This document shows, in pieces, positions 46,072 through 57,989 of a stretch of 64,000 bases of DNA. The notes under the pieces are model-generated. The model was not told where the DNA came from. It made no database searches and was given only the letters and a program-made list of their open reading frames with translations. Every line of letters begins with the position of its first letter. Position 1 is the stretch's first letter. The DNA is from Eucommia ulmoides (Eukaryota > Streptophyta > Magnoliopsida > Garryales > Eucommiaceae). The DNA is taken from the NCBI GenBank assembly GCA_016647705.1, contig CM028327.1, positions 5,651,726 through 5,715,725 of the forward strand. Direction: 5' to 3'. The position numbers and the translations under genes were made by a program.

Positions 46072-46366
46072 TAAATTTCTCAAAAATCTGAAAACAAAAA
46101 AATGTTTATTCATGGTCACTCCCACAAAACTATTCTCACTACCATTCTCTGACCACCACCATCACCCACCACCACTACCATCACGTTGACTATTATTATC
46201 TTGTTGATCACCATACATTTAAATAAAAAAAATATATTGTATATCTTTTTTTTAATTCTTATAAATTAAAAAAAAAATTATAAAATTTTAATTTATAAAA
46301 TATTTCAATAGACACAGAATTTCCATTCCATCCCAAACATAAAAATAAAATACTAATCACACCTAA

Positions 46367-46725
46367 CTTTTCCAGACCAAATTAGATTTACTTTACATTT
46401 TCTTGACGTTGACCGTCTTCGTCAATCACTGCAAAAAATTCCACGTGGGCGGGTTGAGGAGACACAGCACATGCATGGGTTTTATGGTACTTCAATAACG
46501 TCGTCGTACCTTTTCATTTCTTCTATTTCACGTGCAGGAAAGGAAGGCACATACTCGAAAAGCTTTACATCTGTCGAATAACTCTTGCAATCATTTGTCG
46601 CCCCACCCATCTGCAATCTCTCTGAAGACCACATATGTTTCCCTCTTGGTGCCTCTCTCCAACCGCAGAATTTAATTGAAAGTTTATTTTATATGCAAAT
46701 TAGAGGAATTTATGTAAAATTTGTA
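46367..46725. other. Unclassified 360-base spacer
   Basis: It is less AT-rich than its neighbours and has CACGTGGGCG and CACGTGCAGG words, which could be promoter-like G-box cores. No frame or gene is attached. Confidence 0.35.
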
Positions 46726-47138
46726 GGCTATGTTTGGTTGGAATAATAAAAAAAAAAAATAAGAAGATAATATTTTTATTTATTGTAAAAGAAAATTATT
46801 TTTTATTGCTGTTTGACTAAAGAAAAAAAAAAAAAAAAGAACAAAAATAATTTACTTTGATGTAATTTACTATTTTACTCTTATACATTACAAAAATAAA
46901 TTAAAAATTATATCATCAAATATATTATTGTAATTTTATTCATTTTCCACCATTTCCCTTCATTCTCCTCCCATATTTGTAAGGAAAAAAAATTATCTCG
47001 AAAATTGTATTTTTTCCATCTTATTTCCATTTTCCTCTCATTTTTCATCTAATAAAACAAGGTTTTTTTTTTTCTTTTTCCATTTTTTTTTTCTTTTCAT
47101 TTTCATTTCTGTTCATTTTCCACATAACCAAATGCACC
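46726..47138. mobile_element. MITE of the GGTTGGATAAAAAATG family
   Basis: The ends GGCTATGTTTGGTTGG and CATAACCAAATGCACCC are inverted, and the body matches the arms of the element at 35256-37066 (GTAATTTTA and ATTTGTAAGG landmarks). The flanks give TA on both sides. Confidence 0.6.
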
Positions 47139-47406
47139 CTAAGAGTTAAAAGTAGAGATGACAAAATAAAAAATAAAAAATGAACCGATGGGTAACCGAG
47201 AGAAACTACACAGAATGGTCCGGTTTTGAGAGCGACTAAATGGTTTCGTTGCGATTTTGATTTTGAAATTAGCACCTGAAGCGGTTTTTATTTTGATTTT
47301 GGGATAACAACAACGAAACTAAAGCATGAAATCGAACCACGAAATCAAACCACGAAACTGATATTTTTTATATATTTTTTTGACATATATACCCTCATTT
47401 TTTTTA

Positions 47407-49414
47407 GGAAAAATTACAGGGTAATCCCAACATTAGCGTGAAACTACCAATAAAACTCACATCCATTAGCGTGAACTCATCCGTACATTTTTCGTTGACC
47501 AATTTGCCCCTCCTTTATACGCGCAACGAGATTCCATTCTTGAGTCGCCGAGCATCGCCTTGCCGTCGTGCCCACGCCTTCGCAACTTAGATTCGCTCCT
47601 ATCATTGTCGAGATCCGACTCACTTCCGTCGTCGCCGTCCAGATCCGATGTCTTTCCCATCGTCGCCAACACCTTCTCCACTGTCGCTGTCCAGATCCGG
47701 CTTCTCCACCACCTCGCAACTCAAATCCAAGGTTTTCAATGGATACCGTCACCTTTATTTATGCTCTATTTCAATCTGATGAGTTTTTTTTTTTTTTTTT
47801 TTTAGAGAGAGAGAAAGAAATGGTGAAGTGGATATTAAAGCATTTGGGGTTCCTTTTTGACTATTTACACATTGCACCCCGCAAAGTTACATGTAACATC
47901 CCCTCGAAATATAGTGAGAGAAATGTGGGTATGTGATAATGTGGGTCTATGATAGTGAGAGAAATTGAATCATTTTTTACTATCAACACATTGCACCCCG
48001 CAATGTTACATGTAACATCCCATTGAAATATAGTGAGAAAAATGTGAATGTGTGATAATGTGGGTCTATGGTAATGAAAGAAATTGAAAAATTACATTAG
48101 TGTTACATGTAACATTTTTTGAAATATAGATGTTACATGTGTGTTTGAAGTTTCTTTTTTGACCAACCCTGCAATATTACATGTAACATCCCCTTGAAAT
48201 ATAGTGAGAGAAATATAGGTATATGATAATATGAGTTTGTGTTAGTGAGAAAAATTGGAATCGTATTAATGTTACATATAACATTGAAGTGGGTATTAAA
48301 ACCTTTGGAGTTCTTTTTTAACTATTTATACATTGTACCCTACAATGTTACATGTAACATCCCCTTGAAATATTTGGAGTTTTCTTTTGACTATTTACAC
48401 ACTGCACACTGTAATGTTACATGTAACATCCCCTTGATATATAGTGAGGAAAATATGGATACGTGATAATGTTGGTGTGTGTTAGTGAGAAAAATTGAAA
48501 ATTGGATTAATATTACATGTAACACCCTCTAAAATATAGATGTTAGATGTGTGTTAGTGAGAGAATTGAAAATCGCATTAATGTTACATGTAACATTGAA
48601 GTGGGTATTAAAACCTTTAGAGTTCCTTTTTAACTATTTACGCATTGCATCGTGCAATGTTACATGTAACATCCACTTGAAATATAGTGAGAGAAATGTG
48701 GGTACGTGATAATGTTGGTCTGTGTTAGTGAGAAAAAATGGAAATTGGATTAATATTACATATAACACCCTCTAAAATATAGATGTTACATGTTTGTTAG
48801 TGAGAAAATTGGAAATCGCATTAATGTTACATGTAACATCCTCTAAAATATAGATGTTACATGTGTGTTAGTGAGATAATTGAAAATCGCATTAATGTAA
48901 CATGTAACATCCTCTAAAATATCGATGTTACATGTAACATCTATATAAAAATATGTTTTGCACGTAACATCAACTGGAAAATATGTTTTGATATAGATGT
49001 AATTTTGAAATATGTTTTTGATATAGATGTTACATGTAACATCAATTGAAAATATGTTTTTAAAATAATCATTGATTATAGATGTTACATGTAACATCTA
49101 TTGAAAATATTTGTTTAAAATTTGTCAATATTAAACAATGTCACATTGTTACATTTGATGTTACATGTAACATCCACGCATAATACGGTCCACACATTCA
49201 AAAAATATGATTAGCATATCGTAAAAAATATGACATTTTACTGATTAATACAGTGTAAAAATATTAATTTTACGATATCAGGAACTATGAAAAAATTCAT
49301 GTGTTTTGATCTTAATATTGAAAGTTACACATGAGGGGCATTTTCGTCACAAAAATAGGAAAATGACTGTTTGGTGCATGGAAAGAATAGTGGGTTCAAT
49401 CTGTAATTTTCAGC
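47407..49414. mobile_element. MULE-like non-autonomous element carrying a palindrome array
   Basis: Diverged inverted ends of about 80-100 bases: GGAAAAATTACAGGGTAATC then GACCAATTTGCCCCTC on the left, and, inverted, GCTGAAAATTACAGATTGAA then GACGAAAATGCCCCTC on the right. Ends of this kind, with AAATTACAG and TGCCCCTC, are typical of plant Mutator-like elements. TTTTAGG occurs on both sides. Inside are a GC-rich segment (47520-47750, with GTCGCCGTCCAGATCCG twice) and the palindrome array. I see no transposase. Confidence 0.6.
47870..49180. repeat. Array of TGTTACATGTAACA palindromes
   Basis: About sixteen full or nearly full copies of the 14-base perfect palindrome TGTTACATGTAACA, plus several half-sites (GATGTTACATGTGTG), recur over 1.3 kb. 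They sit within longer diverged units that also carry ACATTGCACCCCGCAA, CCCCTTGAAATATAGTGAGA and GATAATGTGGGTCT. Spacing falls from about 100 bases on the left to 40-70 bases on the right. Confidence 0.95.
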
Positions 49415-49449
49415 GCCTTTTAGGACTGCTTGGTCACCGCCCTTTTTTT

Positions 49450-49535
49450 TTATATATATATATATTTACAGTTTAACTCCATATATATATATGTGTGTGT
49501 GTGTGTGTTTTATTTATTTATTTACACTTTAATCC

Positions 49536-49568
<33 letters not shown>

Positions 49569-49585
49569 ATATACACACACACTTT
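49450..49585. repeat. Compound microsatellites
   Basis: (TA)n at 49450-49464 and 49482-49492, (TG)n at 49492-49508, (TC)n at 49536-49553 and (AC)n at 49553-49566. Confidence 0.9.
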
Positions 49586-50141
49586 GATTTGTATTATTGT
49601 AACGACTATTTATTGTTATATTTTAATTATGGTTTGAAACGTTTATTATAACAATTAATAGTTTTGTGGTTTGGTTTTGTTTTTGGGAATTTATATTTTA
49701 TATTTTAGTTATGTTTTAATTTATATATAAAAAACAACGGTCTACAATTTCGCGGTTTTGATTTTTTATAAAATTGAAAAATCTTAAATGGTTTTCTAAT
49801 TTTGATTTTGTATAAATTTAAATGGTTCATTTTTAAAACTGTTTAAAAAAACGGTGGTTTTGTTTGTGATTTTGATTTGATATATGTTTAACGGTTTTGG
49901 TTTTATATGAAATCAGACCGAAAACAAATCATTGTCATTCTTAGTTAAAAGAGTATTTTTTTTAAAAAAAAAAAATGAGGGGGAAGTTTATGTCATTTCT
50001 TGGTACAAAACGAGAAACCCCAACTATGAGCACCGGTCGAAGGCCTTTGCCCTCATTTCTTCGGATACTAAGCGTGTCATATTTTTGAGAGTCAAGATAT
50101 TTCATGTCCACGCCACCGTTAGTTCATTTTTGGGAAAATAA

Positions 50142-50804
50142 GGTGGCATTTGGTAACCGTTTCTGTTTCAATTCCAGCAGTGGGATGGGAATGGGATGGG
50201 ATGGGATGGGAATTTTGTTTTCTTTTTGGGAGTAGAATTGCGTTTGGTAACGATATTTTTTTTTTTGTTTTGGGAAGGGAATTGTGTTTGGTAACGATTT
50301 TATCCTAAATTTTTTTTTTTTTTTTTTTTTTTTCTCTTTTCAGTTTTGGCCGGCCGGCGGTGGCGCCGTCGCCGGTGCTCCGGCGCCGTCGCCGCCGGCC
50401 GGCGACGGTTCTCCGGCGTCGAAGACGGCGGTGCCCCCGCCGGCGATGACCGGACGGCGGTGGCTCCGTCGCCGGCGACTGCCGGAAGTTGCCGGAAAAA
50501 TTCCGGCCGGACGGTGACCGGCGACGGTCGCCGGACGGTGACCGCCGGCGGACGGCGGCCGGCGGCCGGCGGCGGCGGACGGTGGTCGGCCCGTTGGTGA
50601 ATAGTGATAATGGGTTTTGGGAATGGAATAGGAATAATGAGAAACAACTTTTTTTTGTTTCTCATTTCTTAAGAAAAAAGTGGGCACAATTCTCAAATGG
50701 GAATGAAATGGAAACGGAAACAAAAATTACCAAACGCTATTCCCAAACAGAATTCCCAAAAATCTGGGAATGGAATGGGATGGAAATGGTTACCAAACGG
50801 GGCC
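50142..50804. mobile_element. Tourist-like MITE, copy F, with a GC-rich core
   Basis: The ends GGTGGCATTTGGTAACCG and GGTTACCAAACGGGGCC are flanked by TAA (50139-50141 and 50805-50807). A long T-run (50312-50332) precedes an extremely GC-rich core at 50345-50595 made of CCGGCG/GCCGGCGG words. The frames of up to 127 codons here, in all orientations, follow from that composition. Confidence 0.85.
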
Positions 50805-50809
50805 TAAGT

Positions 50810-51640
50810 CTACGTATTTGTTTTCTATTAAGGTGGATTGAAGCTTGTAGTTGTTAATTTGCAAGAATCTCTTGCCATCCTCCACCCACTGTTTGAAGCG
50901 ATTGGTTTCAAGGCAATCTTCCAGGATGAGAGAGACCGCTTCTGCTGAGTATGTTTCTACCATGACCTTTGGGTAGTCTTTTCTCAACACTAATCGGATT
51001 CCGGTATGGGTGCTTCTGAGTTCGGCCTCAAGGACTATGTAGGAAGGGATCTGGCCAAGATGCTTAGAAGGAACAAGAACGTTAGTTGAAGGATCGTAGC
51101 GCTTATATACAACTCTTAGTCAGTCAAGCGCTGACACCACTTGACGTTCCTTCAGATTCAAGATATACTGACCCGGTTAAGTTCGAAGATTATGTCATTG
51201 GTCATGGACCTCACAAAAGAATAAGGGTTTGACCTCCCCTGCACAAACTGATCGGGAGCTGAAGCCACTTTCTTGATGAGTCTCAGACAGGGTGAAACCA
51301 GTCAATATCATGCATGAAGGTAGGCTTAACCTCACTCAGCGGACGCATTCAGATCCCTAAACGCATTTTTGAAATTTGCGTACCTGTCCCAGGACAGTTC
51401 TGGGTTAGGATTCTCATCGATCTTCTACTGGCGTAGGTTGGGAGTCATTCGAATTTCCTGAGGCTCATTAGGAGGTTTGCATTTCCTGATGCTTTATTGC
51501 CAAGCTTTCACTTGTTCCACAAGATTTTCGAGGAACATGATGTGCACCACACTCCTCTCTATGACTTGTTGCTATTCTCACTATTTTGGTCACACAAAGG
51601 ACTTCTACCATATGAATCACTTCCTACTCTTGTAGGAACA
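50810..51640 (-). pseudogene. Unidentified retroelement- or pararetrovirus-like coding remnant
   Basis: On the minus strand several broken frames run in one direction over 800 bases with protein-like composition. The longest (50990-50790, extendable upstream past 51100 without a stop) includes KHLGQIPSYIVLEAELRS, HTGIRLVLRKDYPKV and ETYSAEAVSLILEDCLETN. Upstream are RSMTNDIIFELNRVSIS and NPELSWDRYANF. I do not recognise the family with confidence. The style suggests a polyprotein segment of an LTR element or an endogenous plant pararetrovirus, and it is inactivated by stops and shifts. Confidence 0.4.
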
Positions 51641-52455
51641 TGGTGTTCAGAACTATGAACTGTTGCTAACGAGAGTTGTAGAGGATAAACGAGAGTGACA
51701 AATGATGAAAAATGGATCAATAATTCAATATGAGAGTTTCATATGACAAAAAATGACCACAATTTTTTTTTTAAATTTAATGAATAATAAGAACAGTTTT
51801 GTCTAAAATAAATTTGGTGGCCTGTACAAAAGATGCAAAAATTTTGGACCTTCTGGTCTAAAATTTTGAAACGATGGACTAATAATCTAAAGTCTCATCT
51901 TTTTGTTTGGTCTTGGGATCCTAAAAAAACCTTAAAAATTATTTATAAATATATTCGTCAAATTATTAGTATTAGCTAAGTTAGAAATTTAAATTTGAGA
52001 ATATTAAATAAAACTATTAAAGTAATATTTGGGGCCTCCATTTTCCTAATTTCACATAGAATGCATCAACTGAAGTAGACACGGCCTGGGTCTGTTTAAT
52101 CTTATCAAAAGTCCAATCAAGATAATTTTTTGGTTCATTTGGAGAACGACCCAATTGACTTTGGAATCAGAAGCTTTGGATTTGGAGAGCGACCCAATTG
52201 ACTTCTCGGTACTCATTCATCAAAAAAAAAAAAATTGGGAATGAGAAGCCAAAATTATTATTAGGGGCAAAATCTTAAATTCAGTACATTTATAAAATAA
52301 CAAAATATTTCCTTTAAAATACTACATACTGATAACAATCCATTTTCCGTGAGAGAGAGAAATGGTGGTGGGGCTGTTTGTTCGCCAAAATTAACAAGAG
52401 GCAAGAGGGTGATGTCACCATCACCGAAAATGAGAGAGAGAGAGAAAATACGGTG
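51641..52455. other. Intergenic sequence
   Basis: Mixed AT-rich sequence with no frame or repeat I can define. AG-rich words appear near 52350-52445. Confidence 0.45.
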
Positions 52456-52734
52456 ATGGGTGTAAGTGGTGACGAAAATAACACAGAGATTCAAAGTGCA
52501 ATTACACTTTGAAGTAAACAATTAAAAGGAAACAATTACATTTGGACCCTTAAATTTTTTAATCGTTATTAAATAAACCCTACTGAATTAGTTAGACTGC
52601 AAAACTATTCTTGTTTTTGAAATAAAATAACACAATTACCCTTAGTTTTATTAAATTTTTAATTGTTGCACATAAGTCTTAAACACATGGGTGTAAGTAG
52701 TGACGAAAATAACACAGATATTCAAAGTGCAATT
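52456..52734. repeat. 48-bp direct repeat flanking 183 bases
   Basis: ATGGGTGTAAGTGGTGACGA.. at 52456-52503 recurs at 52687-52734 with two differences. The 183 bases between are AT-rich and unlike either side. Confidence 0.9.
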
Positions 52735-53135
52735 CAAATCTTTCACAGATCTAGATCACAACATTGTACATATCCAGATCATCGTTCTACCTACCGCTGC
52801 CGTTTGCTGTTTTACGTAATCGTCTCCATCGAAGAGTTTAAGAAACCTCGCGAGCTCGAGGAGAGAGGGAGAGAGAGAGAGATTTTGGCCATCGAAGACG
52901 AACGATGAAATCCAAATTTGGAAATTTCATATTTGGATTTCGCCGAATGTCTAGAGAGAGGGCTGTTTGGATTTGAGGCAACGGCGGACTGGACAACGGT
53001 GGCGATGACAGTGGCAATGGCGATGACGGCGATGGTTTGCGGCTGAGAAAGAAGGCTTGCGTTTGAGAGAGAATAAATAACCATAGGTTGAAAATGAAAA
53101 ATGAAGTGGTGGATTAAGGTTTCTCTATTATATAT
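52735..53135. other. Spacer with AG repeat
   Basis: GAGAGAGGGAGAGAGAGAGA at 52859-52882, then GGCGATGACGGCGATGG-type words. There is no supported gene. A minus-strand 90-codon frame (53084-52812) has an alanine/isoleucine-rich repeat of IATVIATV type and looks compositional. Confidence 0.45.
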
Positions 53136-53935
53136 TGATGAGGGTATTTTTTAGCACCTTTAGGTCAGCACTTGGGATCCAACCACGTGTCCGTCCTCGT
53201 AGTGATAATGACGCATTCCGAAATCCACAACGCCACGTTGGAACATATGCCGACCACGGCTTCTCCCTGGAATCTCATTCGCATCTACGGAGGAGCGAGG
53301 AGCCCCACAGGGGCGTGCCGCTCTTAGCTTTGCGCCGTGCCTTCGGCGATCAGTTTCAGGGACTTAACTGTTCATCTCGACCGGTTCCCCTTTTCACCTT
53401 GTTTTTTCTCCAGAACTCCACGGATCTCCGCTCTCCTCCACCAACTTACCGCCGCAGGCTTGACAAAAGCCTGCGGGCTTCGCCAAATGGGCCCAAAAGC
53501 CCAAGCCCAACGATTATCTCCTAAACACCCCGAATTAGTGGCTAGACACAGGGTTTCGACTAATTAATCGTGTTTAGGCCCGACTAATAATTCCCAATGC
53601 CTATATATATATCAGGGGCTATATAAGTCCGAGGTACACTTTAATACACTTATATTACGCGCAAATTCATTTGTTTACTTGCTATATTCTGTACATTTTC
53701 TCTCTGAGCACTGATTACCACGCTGGAGGAGTTTCATCGGGATAAACCCCGGTCTAAGCCTTTTGCAGGTATATTCCTTAAGGAGCAGGACTCTGGATAC
53801 AGCAGGTCAGTCATCCCAGGACCCAGCACAGATCACGAGAGAATTTTTTAACCGACGACTCTACCTCAACAAGAGGACTCATCCGTCATCCGACTAGATC
53901 ATATTAGAAATGTGTACTAGTTTTATGCACCAACA
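53136..53935 (-). mobile_element. Solo LTR of the element X family
   Basis: On the minus strand it starts TGTTGGTGCATAAAACTAGT and ends ATACCCTCATCA. It shares with the X LTRs CTTGGGCTTTTGGGCCCATT, the GTACACA..TCTAGTCGGATGAC segment and the CCCAAGTG..GACC..GGTGC tail. It is 800 bases, versus 529 in X. Flanks TATAT (53131-53135) and TATAC (53936-53940) form a duplication with one mismatch. A TATATATAT box-like stretch lies near 53600. The 129-codon plus-strand frame within it (53135-53524) is not a gene. Confidence 0.85.
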
Positions 53936-54809
53936 TATACACACACATATAAGAGTAAGTTTGTCTATTTACTATCGATAAATGATTAAATACTAACAAT
54001 GTTTTGAAAAGAAATTTAATAATATTTTTTTTTGTTTGAATGATTGGTTGAGGAAAGAGAAATCAAATTAGGGCTTTGGTAAAATTTCGATTTTCAATAA
54101 TTATCATTAATTAATTACTTTTAATGAACAAACCATAATTGCTCTTCTACATTCTTAATCAAATACCCAACCATTGCACAATATTCAAAAAGATGTTACC
54201 CTTTGATCATGAGCTGCCTAGATTAGTCAAAAGAGCAGGCTAAATCTTCATAAAAGCCTTTCAAGAACATGACATGATTTCCACCTCTATGTAAACTTCT
54301 CAATTGTGACAAGAATACCCATCCTAAGTCAAGGAAATAATATATATACGAGCAAATATCCAATCTCTTTCAAAGGGTACTTTTGTCAATTTTTTTCACA
54401 AAATACATGTCTTTTTTTTTTTGGGAAATGGGCTTATCACATGTCAAGAAATTATTACAAAGTATATAATTAAGGTTTTTTTTTGATAGATATAATTAAG
54501 GTTTTTGGAGTGCGTCTTTGTGTTTTTTTTTCTTCCTATTACAATAACATTTGCAAACCAACCGATACATATGTTGATTAATTATCTTTTTAGATAAATT
54601 TAAAAATATATTCTTCTACATCGACTTAATAATTTAAGATTAAATTCAAAATTTCTAAAATATTTTTCAAAATAGTCAAATCCAGGTTGATAAGGAAATG
54701 AGTATCTTCCCTTACCAACTGGACTGACACTTCTTGGGTGGAGTGCGTCTTAACTACTGCGTAATATAGTGATTGTACCGAATTATTATTATTATTTTTA
54801 TTTCTTGAC
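53936..54809. other. AT-rich intergenic sequence
   Basis: No gene or defined repeat. Confidence 0.5.
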
Positions 54810-55122
54810 ACCCAAAAATGATTTCAAATTCATTTATTAATGTCAGAAGATGATACAAAAAAAATAAAAATAGGATCAGTATGTTCAGTGTAAGAAGGTC
54901 AACCCTGAAAGTATTCGTTTCCTTTTGATATGATGCACCAAAATTATTTTTTCATATCTTTCAGTGTATTTATAGATGTAGTCAACAGTATCATTTTTAA
55001 ACTGATTTATGATATTATATTTTTGGTAATATAATTTGAGTTTTCTTTTTTGCTTTCCTCTTGACTATTGAACGTAACATATTGATTGCACATAATTTAT
55101 TTACTTATTTATTATTATTTAC

Positions 55123-55161
<39 letters not shown>

Positions 55162-55393
55162 TATTTTTATTTTTTTTCTTGGCATTGGAAAATGATCTAA
55201 AGTTCATTTCTTGATGTCGGACGATGAGTAAAAAAATAATAGGATCAGTACACTTAGTGCAATAAGTTCAACACTAAAACTATTTATTTTCTTTGTATGC
55301 GATGTATCAAAATTATTTTTTTATATCTTTCAGTGTATTTATAGATCTGGTCTATAGTATAATTTCAAAACAGATTTAAGATATTATTTAATT
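54810..55393. repeat. Diverged duplication of ~210 bp, copies 373 bp apart
   Basis: CCCAAAAATGATTTCAAATTC..AGGATCAGTATGTTCAGTG..TATCTTTCAGTGTATTTATA (54810-55020) recurs in the same order at 55183-55393. A (TTA)n microsatellite lies between (55098-55160). Confidence 0.8.
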
Positions 55394-57470
55394 TAAATTT
55401 TTTGAATTTGTCAAGTAGTATATCACTTGATATAATCCATATCTCTATATGTATATATTATTTTTCCATGTGAGCACATGCCTAGGAGTCCTATGATGTT
55501 ATTATGATTTTCCTTTGGTGGCAAAGGGTCAAAGCACTAAAGTTTCACTCCGTTTGACTAATCCATGTTGTTTATATGATAGTGTCAATAAGCTTAAAGT
55601 TAACCCTATTAATGTTATAGAATGCCCTTCCTCCATCATCTCTATGTTCCCCTGTCTAGCTAAAGCCTAGCTAGATGCCCTAAAAACATCTGTCTTGACA
55701 AATATTTATTTATTTATTTATTATTATTATTTTTTTAAATTGAAAAACAAAATATGACAACCTCTCCTTTGACTAAAGAGACATGTGGGAGAGGTCTTAA
55801 ATGGGGGCGTAACTACTATTTTATTCTATTATTTGATTGTTTTGTATGAAATTATATAATATTTCTTAAGATAAAATATATACAAAATTTAACCCAAGTG
55901 ATTCAACCTTTTCTTGGACTCTGTGCATAGCGAAAAGTTTGTAATACTGAGCTGTCTTTTATCTGTAAGTATTTATTTCTTCAAAATCTACACTCCCAAG
56001 TTTCTTTCTTCAGCAAATTTCTATCTTTAAATTTTTTTTTTTAACAACTTTTTCTCTATAGAATTTACTCTCTCAAGAATGTATAATTTTATTAGTACTA
56101 TTTTTTTTGTTGAAAATTTTATATCTTTATATGTTTTCTCTATTTTTTTTCAACATTCAGTTTATCTACTACTCTTCTTTTCTGTCTCTCTTTCTAAAAT
56201 TATATTTCTAGATAGTTGTCTATCGGCCAATTATTCTATTTGGAATTTTATTTTTATTTTGAAAGAAAAAAGTTATTTTGATGGAATAAGTGTCATTCCA
56301 CCCTTGGAAATAAGAAATATAGTAAGTCTGAATCCAAACAGATTAAGATTGCCTTGAATTGTAGTTTTGGAATTGAATTTCGAAATAAATACGTGTAAAA
56401 AATCCAAAAATTTAAATACTTTTATTTTTAATTTTAGTTTCATTACTCACAATTGCTTCAATTGCATACTCTCAAACGTTACCTAAGAATTTTTTAGTCA
56501 TCTACATCTTCAAGCATGTGTTATCAAAAAATTGACAACACGCATTTTGAACCTGCATAAGTTATTGTTAAACTACATTTTTTAAAATTTTAAAATTTAA
56601 ATTCAAAATGAGAGAAAATTTATTCGAAAAAATAATTTCACCACTATAAAATAGTGGTTTTTTAAAATCTACATTTTGAAAAATAATATGATAAAACTAA
56701 AAAACAAACAAAACAAAATTTCCTCTCGTAAAATAAAAATATTTGTATTCCATATTATAAACTAAAGTAAACTTTTAACTTCTCGGAGAAAATGCACTAA
56801 AAAATTGATAATTTGTCCACTAGCTCCAAAGGAGATAATTTGTTGTCCCCCCATATGCTACTCCCGACCATTATTCACTTGTTTCTCCTTCACTAGACCA
56901 CTTCATTTTTATATTCTCACCGTCCAAACAAAAATTTAGAAACAATTCCCTGAAAACATGACATTATATTACATAGGAGTAAATCTTACTTTTTACTAAA
57001 ATTTTAAGTTCTGAATTCTACGTCTAAAAATTTCAAAAATTTATTTAATTTTTGAATATTAAATTCTTTTGTCATTTTGATAAGTATAAAATTTAAAATT
57101 TAAAAATTATTTAATTCACATTACTACTATTAAATTTAATTTTTTACTAAAATCAAGATAATACCGAAAAAAAGCTTAACTGAAAATGAAAATGAAAATG
57201 AAAAGGTGAGATCTAAAAATAAATTTTTTTATTTTTTTATTAAAATCAAGATTTGCTAAGGGTGAAATCTGAAATGGTAATGGTAAAATAAAAATGAAAA
57301 AGGAACTAGAGTTTTGAAGGTAAAATGGTCTTAATAAAAAAAAAAGGTTTTTTAATATGCGCTCCAAGGCCCACCTATATATTAGACTCATCCCCTTATA
57401 ACAATACAAATTTAATACAAAACCTATTGTGTAGCTGTGAGATTCCAACAAAGAGATAGGCACGTGAGTA
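55394..57470. other. AT-rich intergenic sequence
   Basis: No gene. A 92-codon frame at 56079-56357 is phenylalanine/isoleucine-rich and looks compositional. (GAAAAT)n occurs at 57181-57202. Confidence 0.5.
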
Positions 57471-57989
57471 AGTCTAAAACTGGAAGGTAGATCTTGGGAG
57501 GGAAAGTGTCAATTTTTGTGAAACAAAAAACCTTCTGGCCGCAATATGCATTCTAGTCCTCCCACACGCCATAGTGAAGCAGCTCGTTCGCGTCTTGAAT
57601 TCTTCCACGTCATAGCCTCCTTCTAGCTGTCGTCGTTGTTCACCACAATCACCGTCGCCGTCCTTTTCCACGCCATCGTCGTCCTGTGCACACCGTCGCT
57701 GTTCAACCCAATCGCCGTCGCCGTCCCCTCAACACGCCGTCGCCTTCCTGTGCTCTTGCCATCGTTGTCAAATATCATCTCCAATATGTTTTTTCTCTCC
57801 CCATCTATTCTCTGTTTTAGGGTTTAGGGCTTTACAATTGCTGTGCAGTAAAAATCATCAATTGAATTTAGGGTTTATTCACTGCTATGCAAAAATTAAA
57901 TTTTGATGTGGGGGTTTGTTCCTTTTCATGGTTGATTTCGGCATTTGTGTATATATGTACTATGATTTTCGTTGTGCATGTCTGCTTGA

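Larger units (their letters stand above)
44863..46363. mobile_element. Tourist-like MITE, copy E, interrupted by copy G
   Basis: TAA duplications (44860-44862 and 46364-46366) flank ends GGTCCCGTTTGGTTGC and ACTAATCACACC. Outside copy G the sequence aligns with copy A (for example TCACTCCCACAAAACTATTC in both). Confidence 0.7.
47150..49950. repeat. Repeat of AAAACCAAAACCG type, split by a MULE-like element
   Basis: The left half (47150-47405) and right half (49600-49950) have the same word composition as 35595-36315, and start and end with AGAGATGACAA and the inverse AGAATGACAA. They flank the element at 47407-49414, with microsatellites (49450-49585) between. Confidence 0.4.

Noticed and set aside
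47870..49180. CRISPR-like interpretation of the repeat array
   Set aside because: The spacers are themselves repeated and diverged, there are no cas genes, and the context is a plant nuclear transposon.
50284..50723. Proline/arginine-rich frames of up to 127 codons
   Set aside because: They all come from the CCGGCG-rich core of a MITE and occur in five overlapping frames.
53135..53524. A 129-codon plus-strand frame
   Set aside because: It lies within a solo LTR defined by its ends, duplication and homology to the X LTRs.
55098..55160. (TTA)n tract as a scaffold or origin element
   Set aside because: It is a simple microsatellite between two diverged duplicate copies, and nothing else supports a function.
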